From the NCBI GenBank assembly GCA_032173965.1, contig CM063294.1:2898452-2962451 (forward strand): a DNA stretch of 64,000 nt, in the 5' to 3' direction. The notes beneath the pieces are model-generated. The model had not been told where the DNA came from, did not search any database, and worked only from the letters and a program-made list of their open reading frames with translations. Shown here piece by piece: positions 36,606 to 48,264 of this stretch (position 1 is the first letter of the stretch; each line of letters starts with the position of its first letter). The position numbers were made by a program, and so were the translations under genes. Source of the stretch: Sitta carolinensis (Eukaryota; Chordata; Aves; Passeriformes; Sittidae).

Positions 36606-38520
36606 ATGGGGACTCCTGCCCCTCCTCCCTTGTGTCCATCAGTGGGATCCTGTGCAGGCTGTGACCCACAATTCCTTCTAGACCCTTCTCTGTCCCTTCC
36701 CTGCCCATGGGGATGTCTGCCCTGACTCACTTGTTCCTTACTTTTTTCCTGACTGCATCTCCCAAGTCCTTGAGATTGGTCTGAATCCAATGCCTGTCCT
36801 GTGATATTCTGGCAGCTTCTTCTCTTCTGGCATCATCCGTGTGGTGAATCAATCCTTGTTTGTTACCTGGCTGTGAGGAGAAAGGATAGTTAGGATTGAC
36901 CCAAACTTCATCCTGGGATCTCTCACTCGATGCATCTTCCATCAGACAGCAAGTCTGCTCTTGGAACATGTTTCTTCTAGATGTCTTCCCATCACATGGA
37001 CACTGAAGCTCCCTTAACTACCCTAGGAGACTGTCACCAAACAAATGTCACAAGTCTTACTGACATCAAGAAGTGATAACTGTTGTTTTTTCTTCATCTA
37101 CAAGGTTCTTTTGCCTGGCTCTCCAGAGAGCTGAGCTGTCTGAAGGAGTTGTGTTTGCTCCTGCTCCCTTCCTTGCTTGCATCTCCTGCTTATGGTAACA
37201 AGAGTTAATCAAATGGGTTTGTATAGACCCAGATTTTATTTCCTTTCTCTTTCTTCCTATTTTCCATTTCACTTGCCCTCTCTGTGACCTTCTAAGCCTT
37301 CTTGGTTGTCTCTGGAGCCCAAAATCTAAAATCCTGCATCAGTGTCTTGAGACAGGCTTATCAGGCACATCTCATGGGAAACTCTTCCCACAGAAGAGTA
37401 CTCCTGACTGCTCTTGCAGTATCTGAGGGTTAAATTAGGGTCTTGTAGACACTGACAAATAGCTGTGCTGCACCAGCTGCTGCTGTTGTCTCACAGTGGT
37501 CTTTGTGACCTCCTTCATGTATCCAAGACAGCTGATCTGAGCTTTCCAGCTCTGAGAGGTGGGCATGTCATGTCTCTCAATTGATGGACTAAGAACAGTT
37601 TACCACCCTCACTGTTCCTCTAGAGCTCAGTGTCTTGCCTTTTTGATTTTGTCCTTTTGTGCTGGTGAGAATGCTTTTAGCTGTTGGCGGTTGTAATCCA
37701 GCCTGGTGTTGATTCCTCCTTCTGCACTGTACAAGGATCTCATGGTTCAGCTTATTGGTCCCTTCCTTTTCCTCCTGCCTTGCCCTGGCAGCCAGAGGGC
37801 TTGTTCAAGGCCCTGTTCTTCACCAAACGAGCAGATCTGTTGCTGCTCTTTGTTCCTATAATTCAGCCTTCCAAGACATTCTTAACAAAGCTCAGGGCTT
37901 ATGACTGTTTGCCTTTCTGAAATCAGCATTTTAACTTTTCTGGTGCCCCTCTGAAGGCTCCCAAATCCTTTTGTCTCAGTCACCCTCACCCATGTTGCCT
38001 TTCATGTTTGTGTTCTCCCCAGTCCTCCACACAGTCAGTGCTGAGCGTGGGTCTGCAGTGTTCCTGTCCCAGCAGATCCTCCTCAGTGTGCTCCAGATTG
38101 TTCTTTTGTCCCCAGTGCTGCTTCTTTGCACTGCTGGGATTTTCTGTAGGTCTGAGTTTTCTGTTCTCCCTGTAGCTCATGCCTGTGTCCTCACAGCAGA
38201 CACAGAGCATTCCTCGTTCCTCCAGCACAGGCTGATACTTTTCTGGGTTCAGTCTGAGTTCTCCCAGACAATCTGTTGCCCCTCGTAAATCACAATTCTG
38301 ATCACTTATAAAGCTCTCCTGTTTATTTTTAGCTGGCATCTCCAGGGCATTTGGCAAAGTGATGCAAGGTTCCTTCTGCTCCTTCTGTGGCACGTGGGAC
38401 TCCTCCATCAGCCTTTTCCTGGACCTGTTGTACTACTGCTACAGCCACCCGTGCAGAATTCCCAGGCTGCTTTTTAGCAAAAAAACACTTCAGTTTTTTT
38501 TTTTTAATCTTGTTATGCTT
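36606..38520 (-). other. Pyrimidine-rich (+) tract of unknown origin
   Basis: For nearly 2 kb the + strand is clearly richer in T and C than A and G. The - strand therefore reads purine-rich with several frames open for 60-140 codons (for example - strand 37986-38408). A purine-rich coding strand would fit a decayed retroelement inserted in reverse, but I recognise no gag, protease, polymerase or long terminal repeat. It may equally be ordinary intron. Confidence 0.3.
38493..38506 (+). repeat. Poly(T) tract
   Basis: About 13 consecutive T, preceded on + by an A-run (AAAAAAACAC). On - it is an A-run that could be the tail of a retrocopy, though no target-site duplication was identified. Confidence 0.7.
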
Positions 38521-40013
38521 TATATGAGGAATACTTGAGTGTTCTCCCCTCTCTGGTTTACCCTGTGGAAGGCAGTGGCTGCTGTAGAGCAGACACACAT
38601 CACTCCACCAAACCATGGCCCTTCCACTGTGCTGACCAGACGAGCTGCAGGATATTTGGGCTCCTGGGATGCATCTCCTCAATGCTCAGGAGGATGCTGA
38701 CATCTGGCTTGTGGCACTGAAAACTGCTCAGCTGGAGGATTGCAGGACACTTGAACTGAAGATATCTACATCATGTGGCACAATCCTGGACCCTGGCTGG
38801 CACGGGAGGGCTGTGGTGAAACACTTTATCCGAGAAATCCATAGAAAGGCAACTGAAGGTTTTTTTCCTTGAATTGGTGCTCCTGTTTTTAATTCAATGT
38901 AGTGGATATGAGGCTGGAATGAAGGGGTGTTCAGCTCTGGGGGATTAGCAAAGACATGAGCTGCTGTGCTGGTGTCAGTGGATCAGAAAGACTGCTCTAT
39001 TGTGTGTGGAGGGAGTGGAGATAATAAAATCCTTCTCTTGTTCCTGTCTGTACTTTTAGTTTGAAAACCTGCTGGGCCAGGCTGGGAAACACTGTGAGAG
39101 GATATCCAGACCAGAATTCCAGAGAGTGGTGATTACAGAGCATCTCATAATTTGCATCTTGGATACAGTAGAGACTGGAATATTGGTGGGGACCCTTGTG
39201 CTACCAGGATGCTTCTATGTGCAGTTCTTGTGTGCCAGCAACTGGCTTTAGAAGTCCAATCTGTGTCACCATAGCAAAACACTCACAGGAGATGGAGCTG
39301 CCTGTCCCAGGGACGTCCATCTTTGTGCCACTGCCTTGCTTTAGCCAGAAGGATTTCCTTCCTTTGAAGTCATTCATCCCTTGAAGCAGAACTTGTCTAC
39401 TTGCTTTGAGTTTCTCTTATTTCATGTGCACTTAATACATCCAGGATGCCAAGCAAATTTAAAGTATGCCCATTTGCTAGGATGACTCAATCCAATAGAT
39501 TTTCTTTTATTCCATTAGACCATTTCGCCCCCTGCCCTTTTCTTTTTCCTTGACTGAAAGCTCCTGAACCCTTCTTGCTGTTTTCAGTCCATCACTTTCT
39601 TTGTCTCTGTGTGACATCCTGTTCTCTGTGAAGGTGCTAAGCACAAGGATCCTCAGATCCATAGACTCCAGGCTGGTGTATCTGCCCCTGACCTGAGTCC
39701 ACATAAAGAGAATTTCTGTCCTTTTATTGGTTGCTGTCCCTCTAAGGGACCCAGTTACTTTCAGTGCCACTCTGGCTGCATACATCACTAAGTTCTTGGG
39801 TATGAGATCATCTAATAAAGACAGTAAATGTGTAAAAGACCACTGGAATCTTAGTGCAGGTGTAAGTGATGAACTTTTGTTTGGCTTTTAAGGCAGTCAG
39901 AGATGTCATGGAAGTCTAGAGAAACCACTGCCCAGGGCCAGGGAGGAGGATAAAGCTACAGAGGAGATTCTGTGATGAAAAGAGACCCCTGGGATGTAAG
40001 TGCCAGGCTGGGG

Positions 40014-40044
40014 TGGTGATAGAACAGGATGGTGATAGAACAGG
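40014..40044 (+). repeat. 16-bp tandem duplication
   Basis: TGGTGATAGAACAGGA occurs twice in a row, the second copy lacking its last base. A recent small duplication. Confidence 0.9.
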
Positions 40045-42148
40045 CCCTTCCCAGCATCTCCACAGCTCCTCACTGCACGCTGCAGGGCTGATGCTCTTTG
40101 CAGTGTGAGCTGGAGGGGTTAACACAATACCCTGAGCTGCTCCACAGCAGTGTGAGTGGTAATGCAGTTCTGACATCCTTAACCATAGACCTGAGCTCAG
40201 GGCACCTTCCCTTCAGTCAGACCTGGGGATTGCTGGTACCAGCCACAGGTTATAAACCAATTCTGGCAGTTGGCCATAAAACTGCTCCTTCCCGTGAGAC
40301 ACGGAGGCGTCTGGTGTCAGCCTGACACAAACCATTTGACCAGGGAAAGGCCTCTCTCCTGGTGGGATTGCAGAAGGGCTGATGCTCTTAGTGAAGCTGG
40401 AAGTGGAGAGAGAGGGGCTCATAACCCTGGGCTAATAAATATTAAATGCCTGTTATCAGGCCTGGCATTTGCTTTGTGGCTCCAGCTCTTTGCCTGCTTT
40501 GGAGGTTATCCACTGAAGGCAACAGGTTTATCAGCAAGTTCAAGCATGTTTGGACTGCAAGGTCTCTCCTGGTGTCTGGCACGTGAAATTATCCTAATCT
40601 GCCTTTAATATCCCAGCCTGTACTCTGGGTGCCACGACACACAATCTGTGCCCTGCACCTCTGCTGTGGGTCACTGCTGCTCACAAAGGACTCCAATCCT
40701 CTCTCCACCCCTGTAAACACTGCAGTGTGCTTATTCCCCCCCACCATTGCAGGGTGCCCGAGCCTGGGGGCTCCCTCAGCAGCAGAGAGTGAGGGGCTGT
40801 TCTGGGGAGCCCCGGGGGCTGTGCTTTCAGGTGAATGGCAGCCCAGAAATGAGCGTGGGGATGTTTCATCCCCATGCTGCCCATGCTGCCTCGGTGCTGC
40901 TGGCAGAGAGCCATGGAGTTCTGTCCTTCCAGCCTGAAGGCTTCTCCCTCAGGAGCGTGGGGTGGGGGTCAGCAAGGACCCCAGGGATTTGGGGGATCTC
41001 CATCTCTGGGGTGCAGGAGGGGCAACAAGGCTGCTGCAACGTTTGGAGTCTGAAATTCTATGAGCAGTTGTAGAATCCTCTCTGGAATGCCTCTCCTGGG
41101 CCCTGAGTCACCCTCTGCTTGTGGCTAACAACAGTTTTGCCAGAATAGAAAATGAAGGATCAGCCTCCTTCTGACCTCTTGGCTCTGAGATGTTGAGCAG
41201 CACCCTGCTCAGACAGTTCATTTACCTGTCTGCTCCCATGGAACACAGCTTCACTTCTCATCTCCAAACCAGGGACTGAGACCAGTGTGGTGGTTGCTCT
41301 TGGTCCTCCTCATTTTAGCAGCTTTAAAAAAGAAAACCGGGGGGGGATAAAAATCTTATTTTTGATAAGGTTTAGTTATTTGGGTTTGGTTTATTTTTCC
41401 CTGGCTTACTGGCACAAGAAGGCAAAACAAACCAGTCTGGACAGTGGCAAGGTGACTTATTAAAACCCAAACAAAGTCACAGAACCCCACCAAGGCTAAC
41501 AGGGCGCTTGTGCAGCTTCCTGTCTGAACGCGACTGTGCTTGTCTGTGGCAGGGCCCCTGGAAAGGATTTTCATTGTTTCCCCTTCTATCTGCTGTCAAG
41601 GAAGGTGGTGTTCTTGTTTCTCTCCATCTCAGGGTGTGAAGCTCTAGGAATTTTTGGGAGAGCTCTCTCCTCACTGCCAAGGCAGCAGTGGTGGTTCCCA
41701 TCTCAACCCAGGGCTGCTGAATGTGCTGCAGAGAGGATCAGTGGCCCCTAGGACACCCCACCAGGATAAAATGCTCCCAAATAGGGCCAGTAGCCCTCTG
41801 GGAACAGACAGAGCCAGTTCAGAAGTGACTCTGTGCTCTGCCAGAAGAGTTCAGTTGGGATAATTGCACCAGATCGTTAGAGAACAATGGGAGTGGAAAG
41901 TACAGATTAAACCACCACTAATTCTACTGTGTATGTTATGCACAGAAGGGAGATAACAGAGTTAGAGGGACTGGTATAAAATGCTTTTCAGACTGGCTGT
42001 GGGCAGCAGAAATTCTCTGAGAACTTCTCAGAGATCCAGACTGGTCTGAGCCCACCAAGGGGCTGTTTGGAGCTGGTGAGGTGGGTAGGGGCTTCATCCT
42101 TTCCTCCCAGCACTGACACTTTACTGTTGCTGTTTATTCCAGGAGGGG

Positions 42149-42170
42149 AACAACTCAAGCTTGAGTTGTT
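42149..42170. repeat. Perfect 22-bp palindrome
   Basis: AACAACTCAAG is followed directly by its exact reverse complement, with no spacer and a HindIII site at the centre. It could be a symmetric protein-binding site or chance. Confidence 0.9.
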
Positions 42171-42528
42171 TGAAGCACTCAGGGTCTGGTTTCTTGTTTG
42201 TTTGCTAGACATCCCCTCCCCACCTGGAAGAACAGAGTGAGATATCTCAGCTGGTTGTCAAGGTGCTCTCAGTATTTGCTTTAATCCCTTTCCACGAGCT
42301 CCTCCTTCCCAACAGAGTCAGGGACCCACACTGTGGGTGTGAGGATGTGAGGAGGGATTTTGGGCCATGTGTCTCTCATTAGGGAAGAACCTGAACTGCG
42401 TGGAACAAAGGAGGATCTGGTCGTCTCAACAGAACATGGCAGGACCTGCATTAAGCACTTTGTAGTACTCCTGCAAGGAAGCCTGGATTTATCTCAAGCT
42501 AAAGCATAGCTCTGCCATTAAATTACAT

Positions 42529-42582
42529 ACCAGAAACAGAGTCAAAGCCTGAAGAACCAGAAACAGAGTCAAAGCCTGAAGA
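42529..42582 (+). repeat. 27-bp perfect tandem duplication
   Basis: A 27-bp unit beginning ACCAGAAACAGAGTC is present twice without a mismatch. The identity indicates a recent duplication. Confidence 0.95.
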
Positions 42583-43620
42583 ACCTGTCTATATGTGCTT
42601 TGGTTGGAGGGACATGGCACTGGGGCTCAGGAATGTAGGGTGACCCTGTGTTTCACCCCTCCCAGCTCACTCTTATGCAAGACACATGTGCCTGCAATGG
42701 TGGAAAACACTCTGATTGTCCTTAGTCCCTGTGTCCAGGCCTGCCTTCTGCTCCTGGCTTCTCCCCAGAGCCCTGATGCAGCAGCTTAGAGGAGAACGTC
42801 TGCATGCCTGGTGTGTTGCCTCCAGGAGAGCTCAGGTTTCCATCCTCCTGCAGCATCCTCATGCCCAGCCACCATCCTCCTGCAAGGCCTCTTGAGCATT
42901 GTCTGCTGCCCAGGAGTTCCCAAGCCCCTGGAGGCTCCTCCTGGGGCCACTGCTGGCAGACCACAGTGCCCAGGCTGCCTCCCCCCATGGGATTTCCTGG
43001 GCATTCTGCAGACACCTGTGCAGGGGACAAGCCTCAGTTCATTCTCAGAGCTACAAAGCTACAAGCTCTGTGCATGTCCTGCTGGGCTGGGAGATGTCTC
43101 AGGGCTCTGTCTGTTGCCTCAGATGCTGAGCTGTGTCTGCTCATCAGGTGCCACATGAGATGCAGTGCCAGGGAGACAGTGACGAGTTTTACTGCAGGAT
43201 GTGTCCCTTCAGGCCACTCCAAAGGCCACAAGGAGCTCCAGAAGCTCCCAGGGGCAGTACAGTGGGGGAAATCTGTACTCCTGAGGGCTGGATAAATGAT
43301 TTTTGCTTTAACTCAGCTCAAGAGTCTTTTGCTCAGAAGATGTTGTATCCCATACAAACAGGCCATGACCAATCAATTATTTCAAGGCAAAGCAGAAGGC
43401 AGCTGTGAAGAGGGTTTATCTGGTGATCTGGAATTCAGTATGGCATGGACCACTGAGGCCTGGCTAGCCAGGAAGAAGCAGCACAGGAAAACCAGCCCCA
43501 GCTTTCCAGGGCCATAGTCAATGGAGTAACAGTGTGACAGCAGAGAGGACACACACTCTTCCCCATTGACTCCTTGGTCCACGTGGTTCTGAGATTCTTA
43601 GCTATATTCAGTTGGCTTCT
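42583..43620. other. Intronic, no gene seen
   Basis: Nothing beyond short unsupported open frames. Confidence 0.4.
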
Positions 43621-43624
43621 GAGC

Positions 43625-43960
43625 ACAAAATTATGTCATGGTAAAGGAATTGCTAGACCAGAACTGCCGCCTCATGTGCAGTTATTTAAGCGTATCTTAT
43701 GATATATTTTTATGCGCTGGTAATTATCATCTATACCCAGATTGCCCTACTTATGCTTTCCTCTTGCGTTGTTACTTGTTCATGCAGGAGTGTTTTCCCC
43801 GGGGGGTGTCATCAAATACATTATAAAAGTAGAAAACACTGAATTGTCTTATAGAGAACATTTTGCTTTTTTTTTTTTTTCTTTTTGCTTTTTTTTTTTT
43901 AAATAACTCGCTTGTATGCAATTAGCGTAAAGTGCTTTATAATCAGAGGTTTCCTGGTGG
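43625..43960. promoter_or_regulatory. AT-rich candidate conserved element around a double poly(T) tract
   Basis: Two flanks look constrained: TTTAAGCGTATCTTATG with CGCTGGTAATTATCATC on the left, and CTCGCTTGTATGCAATTAGCG with AAAGTGCTTTATAATC on the right. They carry octamer-like, TAAT and MEF2-like sites and retained CpG. Between them lies a duplicated TTTTGC-poly(T) tract. Composition differs sharply from the surrounding GC-richer intron. Confidence 0.4.
43861..43901 (+). repeat. Duplicated TTTTGC-poly(T) tract
   Basis: Two copies of TTTTGC plus 12-15 T residues follow each other, separated by C. A low-complexity tract prone to length variation. Confidence 0.85.
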
Positions 43961-44564
43961 AAGAGATCAAGTAGATTTGAACAGCCCCACTGTCCCAGGC
44001 AGAAGTTCCACCAGGGGAAAGCTCACTGAGCAGCCCCATTCTGCACAAACCTGGCACGATCCAAGTGTCTGCCTCTGGAAAATGCTCCCTGAACGGGGTA
44101 GAAGGTGCAGGTGTCAGAGATGCTCCCACTGAGGATGGAACCAGAAAGAAGCAGAAGACACCTTGGGGGAGGAGATGGTCTGCTCTGGGGACTGCAGGTC
44201 CCTTAGGGTGGAGGAGAGGCTGTTACCTGGCTGGCAGCCCTGGGAAGGCTCTGGCAGGCAGATGTGGTTTTACAGATGCTGTTATTCAGTAGGTGTCAGG
44301 GTGCAGGTCTGGAAACCCTTTCCCCAGCCACCAGTTTGTCTGCATGTGGGGACTCTGCAGAGGCCAGTCCTGAGGAAAACAACACAGCTGGGAGCTGTCC
44401 TGAGGAGTGGCAGAGTGGACAATCTCATTTTTCTGCCCTTCTGGCTGGCAGGGTTGTCAACACTTTAGTATCTCTGTCATCCAGCTGTGAGTCCAATCCA
44501 ACATCTCCGTGGCATTGTCTCTGTTCCTGGCCTCAGCATCCCTCTCCCATGTCTGCAGGTTTGT
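43961..44564. other. Intronic, no gene seen
   Basis: No exon or repeat is recognised. Confidence 0.4.
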
Positions 44565-44865
44565 CTCATGGGGCAGAGATTTTTCAAAGGGCTTAGAGTA
44601 ACAGGACAATGGGGAATGGCTTCACAGTGACAGAGGGCCAGTTTGGATTAGAGACTGGGAAGGAATTCTTCCCTGTGAGTGTGGAGAGGATGTGGCAGAG
44701 GGTGCCCAGAGAAGCTGTGGCTGCCCCACCCTTGGAAGTGTCCAAGGTCAGGTTGGACAGGGCTTGGAGCAACCTGGGATAGTGGAAGGTGTCCCTGGCA
44801 TGGCAGGGGGTGGGATTGGATGAATTTTAAAGCCTCTTCCAATCCAAACCATTCTGGGATTCTCT
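44565..44865 (+). mobile_element. CR1 LINE 3' fragment (about 300 bp)
   Basis: Shows CR1 landmarks AACAGGACAATGGGGAATGG, GACTGGGAAGGAATTCTTCC, GGCAGAGGGTGCCCAGAGAAG, CTGTGGCTGCCCCACCCTTG, GAAGTGTCCAAGG, GGTTGGACAGGGCTTGGAGC, TCTTCCAATCCAAACC and ATTCTGGGATTCTCTGA. It is a different CR1 layout from the copies at 1300 and 63130, so at least two subfamilies are present. Confidence 0.95.
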
Positions 44866-47639
44866 GATCTCCCAGGTGGCTGAAATGGGTACACCAGCAG
44901 TTGAGAGACTGAGAAATTGTTCTGTAGGGCACAAGTCCCTCTTTCAGTGGCTCTAATGACTTCGGTGTGTTGTGTGGGTGGTGGATGTGGGAAGAAAGTC
45001 ACCTAGAAATCTGTCCTAGAAGAAACTGCTAATGAGCACTGGGGTCAGTGGAGCCTGGCTTGCTTCAGGAAGGTCTCATCTGGGATGAGCACTGCAATTG
45101 GTCCTCAAGAAAGTTTCCCCATTAGGTAGAGGGTTGTTTTTGGCTTTACTAGACAGTGGTGTCTTGGTGAACAGCTGCAGCACCCTCTACCTCTCTGCTC
45201 TCCCTTGGCCCTCTCCAGGATGCTCTCTGTCAGCTCCTCCTGCATTAGTGGATTCCAGGGACTGTGTGCAGGTTTTTGGCTAAACTGGGGTCGGGAACCT
45301 GGAGGTGAGAATGGATGAGGGTGTGTCACCTCTGGGGAAAGCTGGTCACTGACAGCAGACCCTGCTGGTTTGCCTTCACACCCTGCAGTAAACACTGTGC
45401 CACTGGACAAGCTGGAAAACCTCTGATGGTTTTTTCTTAGCCCAGTTCAGGTGTTATCTATGAGCCTATGCAAACCCCAGAAACTGGAGGAGGATGTTCA
45501 CCACCGGCTCTCCTGTAATGGTTTTTTACTCACGAGAGGTGTCTGATCCACTTTGTGAGTTCTGACCTGTGGAAGGTACAGAGGGAAGAGAACAGCACTC
45601 CTTGGCTTCCTACACCAGCTTAGGAGGAAAAAGCTGGCAGGAAGGCACTTGCCCAGGTTTCTGAGGGGGTGGGATCATGCAGGTTGTCCTAACCCACATG
45701 GGCTGTGACATGCCAGATCCCCACAGCACAGGGACTGTGGGGGGAGACTGTGAAGAGCTGCAGAGGGTGGTGGGACCACAGGCTGCTCCTCTGAGTGGGA
45801 CTGGCTTGTTAGACCCCCCTGTGGGTGACCTCTGAGGGCCATTAGAAGGGGAAGGCACGAGTGGAAAAGACAGGAGAGGTGCCAGAAGTGATTCTGGAGT
45901 AAATTGGCTGGCACAGAGGGAAGATCATAATGTGTAGAAAGTGATGTGACTGCACTTTTCTCGGGTTTCTGGACAGTAAATGGAGTGAACTGAAGGGGGC
46001 AAACTTAGAGCTTGACTGCACAGTGTGAAGAGAAATCAAAGTCCTGTGTGGAGAAGGGGCCTGGGAAAGAGCCTTCTAGGAGGAAGGGGAGAAACTTTCC
46101 ATGGTGAGTTGTGTAGTGGATGAGAGCCAAGGTTTTGAGGAGATGTTTAACTTGTTTCCCATTTGATAATTCAAAATATTTTTTTTTCCAAATTAAAAAT
46201 TTTAGATTGTTCACATTTAAGTATCCAAGCCTTGGATAATCTCTTTCCTTAGTTTTTACAAGCACCAATGTCCGTGTTGTTTTCATCAAATCTCCCTTTC
46301 AGGCCACCATCTGGAAACATTGCTTCCCAAATCCCGTGCTGGAGATTCCCAGTAGAGTTTAGAACACCCCCAAAGATTCTAAATGTGTAACCATGGTCTT
46401 TCTTCAGAGCAGAGCCACATCTTGGGGCTCTGGGACCTCTGCTAAGGTGCTGAGGGTGGGTTTTGGGCCCACGTTTAAGGATGCTGTTGTAGCAAGCAGA
46501 GCCGAGATCTGATGCAGAACTGACTCATTCCCTGTCTGGGCCATGGCATGAACCTCAAGGTGACAGTGCCACGAGATGTCACCTCTCTGAACAGGACCTC
46601 ATCCCCACAGCTGCTGACCTGAAGGAGAAGGCTTTGCTGGTGCCTCCAGTTAGCACTGTCAAGGCTTTTTACAGCTCCTGTTAAAGAGGGTCTCTAATGC
46701 TTTATGAATTCCTTTAGTTCATAAATGAATCCCAAAAGAACCCATTGAAAAAAGGGAAAAACTACAAACAAGTTCTTAGTGCTGAGGAGAGAGCTGTAGA
46801 ATGGGAAAAGTCTAAGCTAAAGGGCATTTTCTTTCCTTACCATAAGAGAATTTTGTGCCACCAACCTCTAAAACTCTAGCACAAGGCTCCCAAACTTCTG
46901 CAGGAGCATCTTGATGGATAAGTACACAGGAATGCATTGAGGTATTTTTATTGGATGATTGGGAAAATCCAGTCCAAAGCTATTTGAGGGCTAGGAAGGG
47001 ATCTTGCTTCTATGCTCTGTGTGCAGATAAATGGGATGAAAGTAGTGGGACAAAATCCAGTAGGAACTTGGCAGAGGAAAGAGACCATTGTACGTGTCAA
47101 TGACCAATGGATGCATCACTGTTGCATGGTTGTGTCTAATGTCTCTGCACACCTGGACCCTGTTCAGCAGTGTATCTGGAGAGCAGAAAATGTATCCTGG
47201 CAACTTGCTTTATTTAGCTTTCATGTGCAAACGTGAGGCTGTTCCTGCCTTTCACTCCTCATATGTCAGTGTGACTTTGAAGTGACAGATCTCTCCAAGA
47301 TATGGAAGTGTCAGCATGCCACAGCAGCAGCCCAGAGCTCAGATGAAGCTGTGGGTGGTGATTTTTCTCAGCATGGATTTATCTCACTGCAGAGAAATCT
47401 TTCTTGCCCTGTTCAACACATACATTTGAAACAAGAGGCTGAGCGTGATGTTATGGGAAATCCCTCTCCTATGCAGGTAATATTCTCTTCTCCTTTGCTT
47501 TTAAATCTCCCGTGCCAGAGGTTTTTTCTGTCTTCCAGTGTCTCCTAACAGCGCTGCTTTCAATTACGAACACTGAGCATTGCTTCTCCAAGGTTACAAA
47601 TTCTGTTCCTGGGGGTCCTCGCGAATGGAGACAAAGAAG
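44866..47639. other. Intronic, no gene seen
   Basis: No exon or mobile element is recognised. An AT-rich stretch near 46160-46240 has no clear features. Confidence 0.4.
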
Positions 47640-48010
47640 TTTCTAGCCTCGCTGCTTCGGCCAGAGGTGGCGAAGAGCCAGACCTCCCCGAGGTGCGGCT
47701 TTTGGGAGGCTTCTGGCCCCAGGGCAGGAGCTGCTGTTCGCCCATCCCTTGGACTCCGCTGGTGTGCGCGGCAGCCCCGGGCGCGCCCCGCTCGCCAGGC
47801 AGGCTGGACGGGACATGCGCTCCCAGGCACAAGCTCCTGCTTGCTTCGAGGCACGGGAATGTTGCTCTGCGTGGAAATGGCCCTTCTTTGATTTCCTAGC
47901 CCTCCCGCTGGTTGTCAGCTCCTGCCGGCCGTGCTGGAGCAGCCCGGCACCGCAGCGGGGCTCGCTGTGCCGAGCGCCTTTGTCTCCACGGCTTGGGAGC
48001 TGCTGGGATT
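47640..48010. promoter_or_regulatory. Intragenic CpG island
   Basis: About 370 bp rich in CpG, including GTGTGCGCGGCAGCCCCGGG and CGCGCCCCGCTCGCC, deep within intron 1. It is the most CpG-dense DNA after the NRG2 promoter and could be an alternative NRG2 first-exon promoter or an enhancer. No initiator ATG with an NRG2-like product was recognised in it. Confidence 0.55.
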
Positions 48011-48224
48011 TGTGCTCTCGGTCACTGACAGGTCTCAGCTGACAGTTCCCTCCTCCTTTTATAAAAATGACTTGCAGAGCAGCTAGTTGAGACACGACAA
48101 CGTTTTGAAAGAGGGAATTTCGTTTCCCATACGGTTTCATGGGAAAGGTCACTGTTCCACCCCAGTGCCACTCTGGGTGAGCTAAACACACAGAGCTGTG
48201 CTCGCTGCACAGGGAGGGAGCCTG

Positions 48225-48264
48225 GCACAGGGCAGGGGCACAGGGCAGGGGGCACAAGGCAGGG
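48225..48264 (+). repeat. Three-copy GCACAGGGCAGGG repeat
   Basis: Three imperfect 13-14 bp units in tandem. Confidence 0.8.

Larger units (their letters stand above)
38521..42528. other. Intronic, no gene seen
   Basis: Contains a small 16-bp duplication (40014-40044), a run of nine G near 41339-41347 after an AAAAGAAAA tract, and the palindrome at 42149-42170. No exon or mobile element is recognised. Confidence 0.4.
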
